From: Clostridiales bacterium
GTDB lineage: Bacteria; Bacillota; Clostridia; Christensenellales; CAG-138
Assembly: GCA_004556165.1 (NCBI GenBank)
Contig: SFIR01000041.1
Location: forward strand, 1-6,690
Direction of reading: 5' to 3'
Length of the DNA stretch: 6,690 bases
Within the stretch, counting starts at the first letter, position 1; each line of letters starts with the position of its first letter. A program made the translations under genes and the position numbers. Below the pieces are notes generated by a model, which saw only the letters and a list, made by a program, of their open reading frames with translations, had not been told where the DNA came from and did no database searches. Positions 4,668 through 6,690 of this stretch are shown one piece after another.

Positions 4668-6656
4668 ATGAGAAATCTTGAAATCGATATTGAGACGTAT
4701 TCATCGGTCAGCCTTCAGAAGTGCGGAGTTTACAAATACGCGGAAAGCCCGGACTTTGAGATCCTGCTCTTCGGATACAGTGCGGACGGCGGTGAGGTTC
4801 GCGTCATCGACCTCGCTTCCGGGGAAACGCTGCCGGCGGACGTTCTGTCAGCACTGACCGACGATTCCGTGACCAAGTGGGCGTTCAATGCACAGTTCGA
4901 GCGTGTCTGCCTTTCACGGTATCTGTCGGATATGGGGATCAGCCTCGATCCGTTTCATGACCGGCATCCACTGTCAACGGAGTGTGCCCGTTTCCTGAAC
5001 CCGGAGTCATGGCGGTGTTCGATGGTGTGGTCTGCATATATGGGGCTGCCGCTGTCCCTGGAAGGGGTCGGCGCAGTGATGGGGCTTGAAAAACAGAAAC
5101 TGACCGACGGGCGGGATCTGATACGGTATTTCTCCACGCCCTGCGCTCCCACGAAGGCAAACGGCGGACGGACAAGGAATCTGCCGGAGCATGACCCGGA
5201 AAAGTGGGACAGATACAAGGCATACAACCTTCGCGATGTGGAGACAGAGATGCAGATACAGGCAAAGCTGTCGAAGTTTCCCGTGCCCGATGCGGTGTGG
5301 GATGAGTATCATCTCGACCAGGAGATCAACGACCGCGGCATCCGCGTGGATATGCAGTTCGTTAAACGGTGCATCGCGCTTGACGCGGAGACACGGGACA
5401 GCCTTACCGCCTCGATGCGGGAGCTGACCGAACTCGACAACCCCAATTCCGTGGCGCAGATGAAATCCTGGCTTTCGGACAACGGTGTGGAGACCGACAC
5501 CCTCGGCAAGAAGACCGTAGCCGCGCTGATCGGCGAGACGGAAGGTGACGTCTCCGAGGCGCTTCTTCTCCGTCAGCAGCTTGCCAAATCGTCGGTGAAG
5601 AAATACCAGGCGATGGAGAACGCCGCCTGCGCCGACGACAGATGCCGCGGTATGTTCCAGTTCTACGGCGCGAACAGGACCGGGCGCTTCGCCGGCAGGC
5701 TCGTTCAATTGCAGAATCTTCCGCAGAACCATATGCCGGACCTTGACGCGGCGAGAGCGCTTGTGCGGAGCGGTGATACGGAAACCCTGTCCATGCTTTA
5801 CGACGATATCCCGGATACGCTTTCACAGCTGATCCGCACGGCTTTCATTCCGAAGGACGGCTGCAGGTTCTATGTGGCGGACTTCTCGGCCATCGAAGCG
5901 AGAGTCATCGCGTGGTATGCCGGCGAGGCGTGGCGCACGGAGGTCTTCCGCAGCGGCGGCGACATCTACTGCGCGTCGGCATCGCAGATGTTCAAAGTCC
6001 CCGTGGAGAAACACGGCGTGAACGGACACCTTCGGCAGAAAGGCAAGATTGCGGAACTGGCGCTCGGCTACGGCGGATCTGTCGGTGCGCTCAAGGCGAT
6101 GGGTGCTCTTGACATGGGCCTTGCCGAAGAGGAGCTTCAGCCCCTTGTGAACGCCTGGAGGCAGTCCAATCCGAACATCGTCCGCTTCTGGTGGGATGTC
6201 GATTCCGCCGTAAAAAAGGTCATGAAGGAACGGAAGCCGCAGAGCGCCGGCGGCGTCAGGATTTTTTATCAGAGCGGTATGCTTTTCATAACGCTTCCGT
6301 CCCGCAGAAACCTTGTCTACGTCAAGCCCCGTATCGGCGAGAACCGATTCGGCGGTGAGTCCGTCACATATGAAGGGGTCGGCGGCACGAAGAAATGGGA
6401 GCGCATCGAATCCTACGGCCCCAAGTTCGTGGAGAACATCGTGCAGGCGACCGCCAGGGACATTCTGATGTACGCGATGAAGACTCTGCGGCACTGTGAG
6501 ATCGTCGCCCATGTCCACGATGAGGTCATCATCGAAGCCGACCCACGTATGAGCCTTGATGTCCTCTGTGAGCAGATGGGGCGTGTTCCTCCTTGGGCGG
6601 AAGGGCTTCTGCTCCGTGCCGACGGGTATGTCTGTGATTTTTATAAAAAAGACTGA
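4668..6656 (+). CDS. Phage family A DNA polymerase with 3'-5' exonuclease domain (662 aa)
   Basis: GGAGGA (4657-4662) precedes the ATG by five bases. The N-terminal exonuclease domain shows Exo I D7-x-E9 (IDIETYSS), Exo II N74-x2-F77-E78 (AFNAQFER) and Exo III Y186-x3-D190 (YNLRD). The polymerase domain has TGRFAGRLVQLQNLPQ (about 336-351), motif A with D405 and E410 (ADFSAIEAR), motif B R456-x3-K460-x3-L464-x3-Y468-G (RQKGKIAELALGYG) and motif C H617-D618-E619 (AHVHDEV). All residues for two-metal nucleotide addition are present. E. coli Pol I has Phe where this protein has Leu464, and Asp where it has Glu78. There is no 5'-3' exonuclease domain, which fits phage replicative enzymes of about 640-660 residues rather than host PolA. 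It closes the visible operon and is the likely replicase of the element. The reading frame is complete. Confidence 0.95.
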   Translation: MRNLEIDIETYSSVSLQKCGVYKYAESPDFEILLFGYSADGGEVRVIDLASGETLPADVLSALTDDSVTKWAFNAQFERVCLSRYLSDMGISLDPFHDRHPLSTECARFLNPESWRCSMVWSAYMGLPLSLEGVGAVMGLEKQKLTDGRDLIRYFSTPCAPTKANGGRTRNLPEHDPEKWDRYKAYNLRDVETEMQIQAKLSKFPVPDAVWDEYHLDQEINDRGIRVDMQFVKRCIALDAETRDSLTASMRELTELDNPNSVAQMKSWLSDNGVETDTLGKKTVAALIGETEGDVSEALLLRQQLAKSSVKKYQAMENAACADDRCRGMFQFYGANRTGRFAGRLVQLQNLPQNHMPDLDAARALVRSGDTETLSMLYDDIPDTLSQLIRTAFIPKDGCRFYVADFSAIEARVIAWYAGEAWRTEVFRSGGDIYCASASQMFKVPVEKHGVNGHLRQKGKIAELALGYGGSVGALKAMGALDMGLAEEELQPLVNAWRQSNPNIVRFWWDVDSAVKKVMKERKPQSAGGVRIFYQSGMLFITLPSRRNLVYVKPRIGENRFGGESVTYEGVGGTKKWERIESYGPKFVENIVQATARDILMYAMKTLRHCEIVAHVHDEVIIEADPRMSLDVLCEQMGRVPPWAEGLLLRADGYVCDFYKKD

Positions 6657-6667
6657 TATTTTCCCTC

Positions 6668-6689
6668 AAACCGTCAGTTTTCACCTCCT
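6668..6689. repeat. Right copy of the 22-base direct repeat
   Basis: This copy starts 12 bases after the polymerase stop and matches 2120-2141 at 20 of 22 positions, differing only at the two bases between the AAACCGTCAGTTTT block and CCTCCT. The window ends one base later, so it cannot be seen whether the similarity continues into a leader like that at 2142-2197. The end (TTTTCACCTCCT) is also the exact complement of a strong Shine-Dalgarno sequence. Confidence 0.7.
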
Positions 6690-6690
6690 G

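Noticed and set aside
3854..4669. A 271-codon minus-strand frame
   Set aside because: It lies opposite the DUF2815 and membrane protein genes and shows no family motif or ribosome site.
5007..6518. Several long minus-strand frames opposite the polymerase
   Set aside because: The plus-strand polymerase has every exonuclease and polymerase motif in one intact frame, so these are shadows.
1..6690. CRISPR array or other regular tandem repeat
   Set aside because: No regularly spaced repeats were found on reading the window; the only clear long repeat is the pair at 2120 and 6668.

Overview
The window looks like part of a prophage or phage-derived mobile element from a Firmicutes (Clostridia-type) host. 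The support is the gene order of a Firmicutes phage replication module (two small conserved proteins, a DUF2800 nuclease-like protein, a DUF2815 single-stranded-DNA-binding protein, a small membrane protein and a phage family A DNA polymerase), with strong AGGAGG-type ribosome sites before nearly every gene. Genus cannot be read from the sequence.

Layout. Bases 1-1660 hold one AT-rich gene on the minus strand, open without a stop to the left edge (553 codons visible). It encodes an N-terminal calcineurin-like metallophosphoesterase followed by a P-loop NTPase domain that is cut off by the window edge. It has its own promoter (about 1692-1720, minus strand). Bases 1661-2197 are a long intergenic control region: the minus-strand promoter, a plus-strand promoter with a TATCA-GAG-TGATA operator-like palindrome, a 35-codon leader ORF with a strong ribosome site, two consecutive intrinsic terminators (one inside the leader ORF), and a structured leader in front of the first replication gene. 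Bases 2198-6656 are a tightly packed plus-strand operon: 69 aa, 108 aa, 379 aa (DUF2800), 183 aa (DUF2815), 66 aa (membrane) and 662 aa (DNA polymerase). The last 34 bases carry a second copy of a 22-base sequence that also occurs at 2120-2141, just upstream of the operon.

How it may work together. The GC-rich operon is a DNA replication/recombination unit: a polymerase with a proofreading-type exonuclease domain, an ssDNA-binding protein and a RecB/Cas4-like nuclease with a probable Fe-S cluster. The control region suggests that it is expressed only when transcription passes stacked terminators (leader-peptide attenuation or antitermination). The divergent AT-rich phosphoesterase-NTPase gene differs in composition and orientation and carries its own promoter, so it is best read as cargo, possibly an anti-phage defence protein with a phosphoesterase effector and a STAND-like NTPase switch. 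That function is inferred from domain architecture and location only, but it is the most interesting item in the window.
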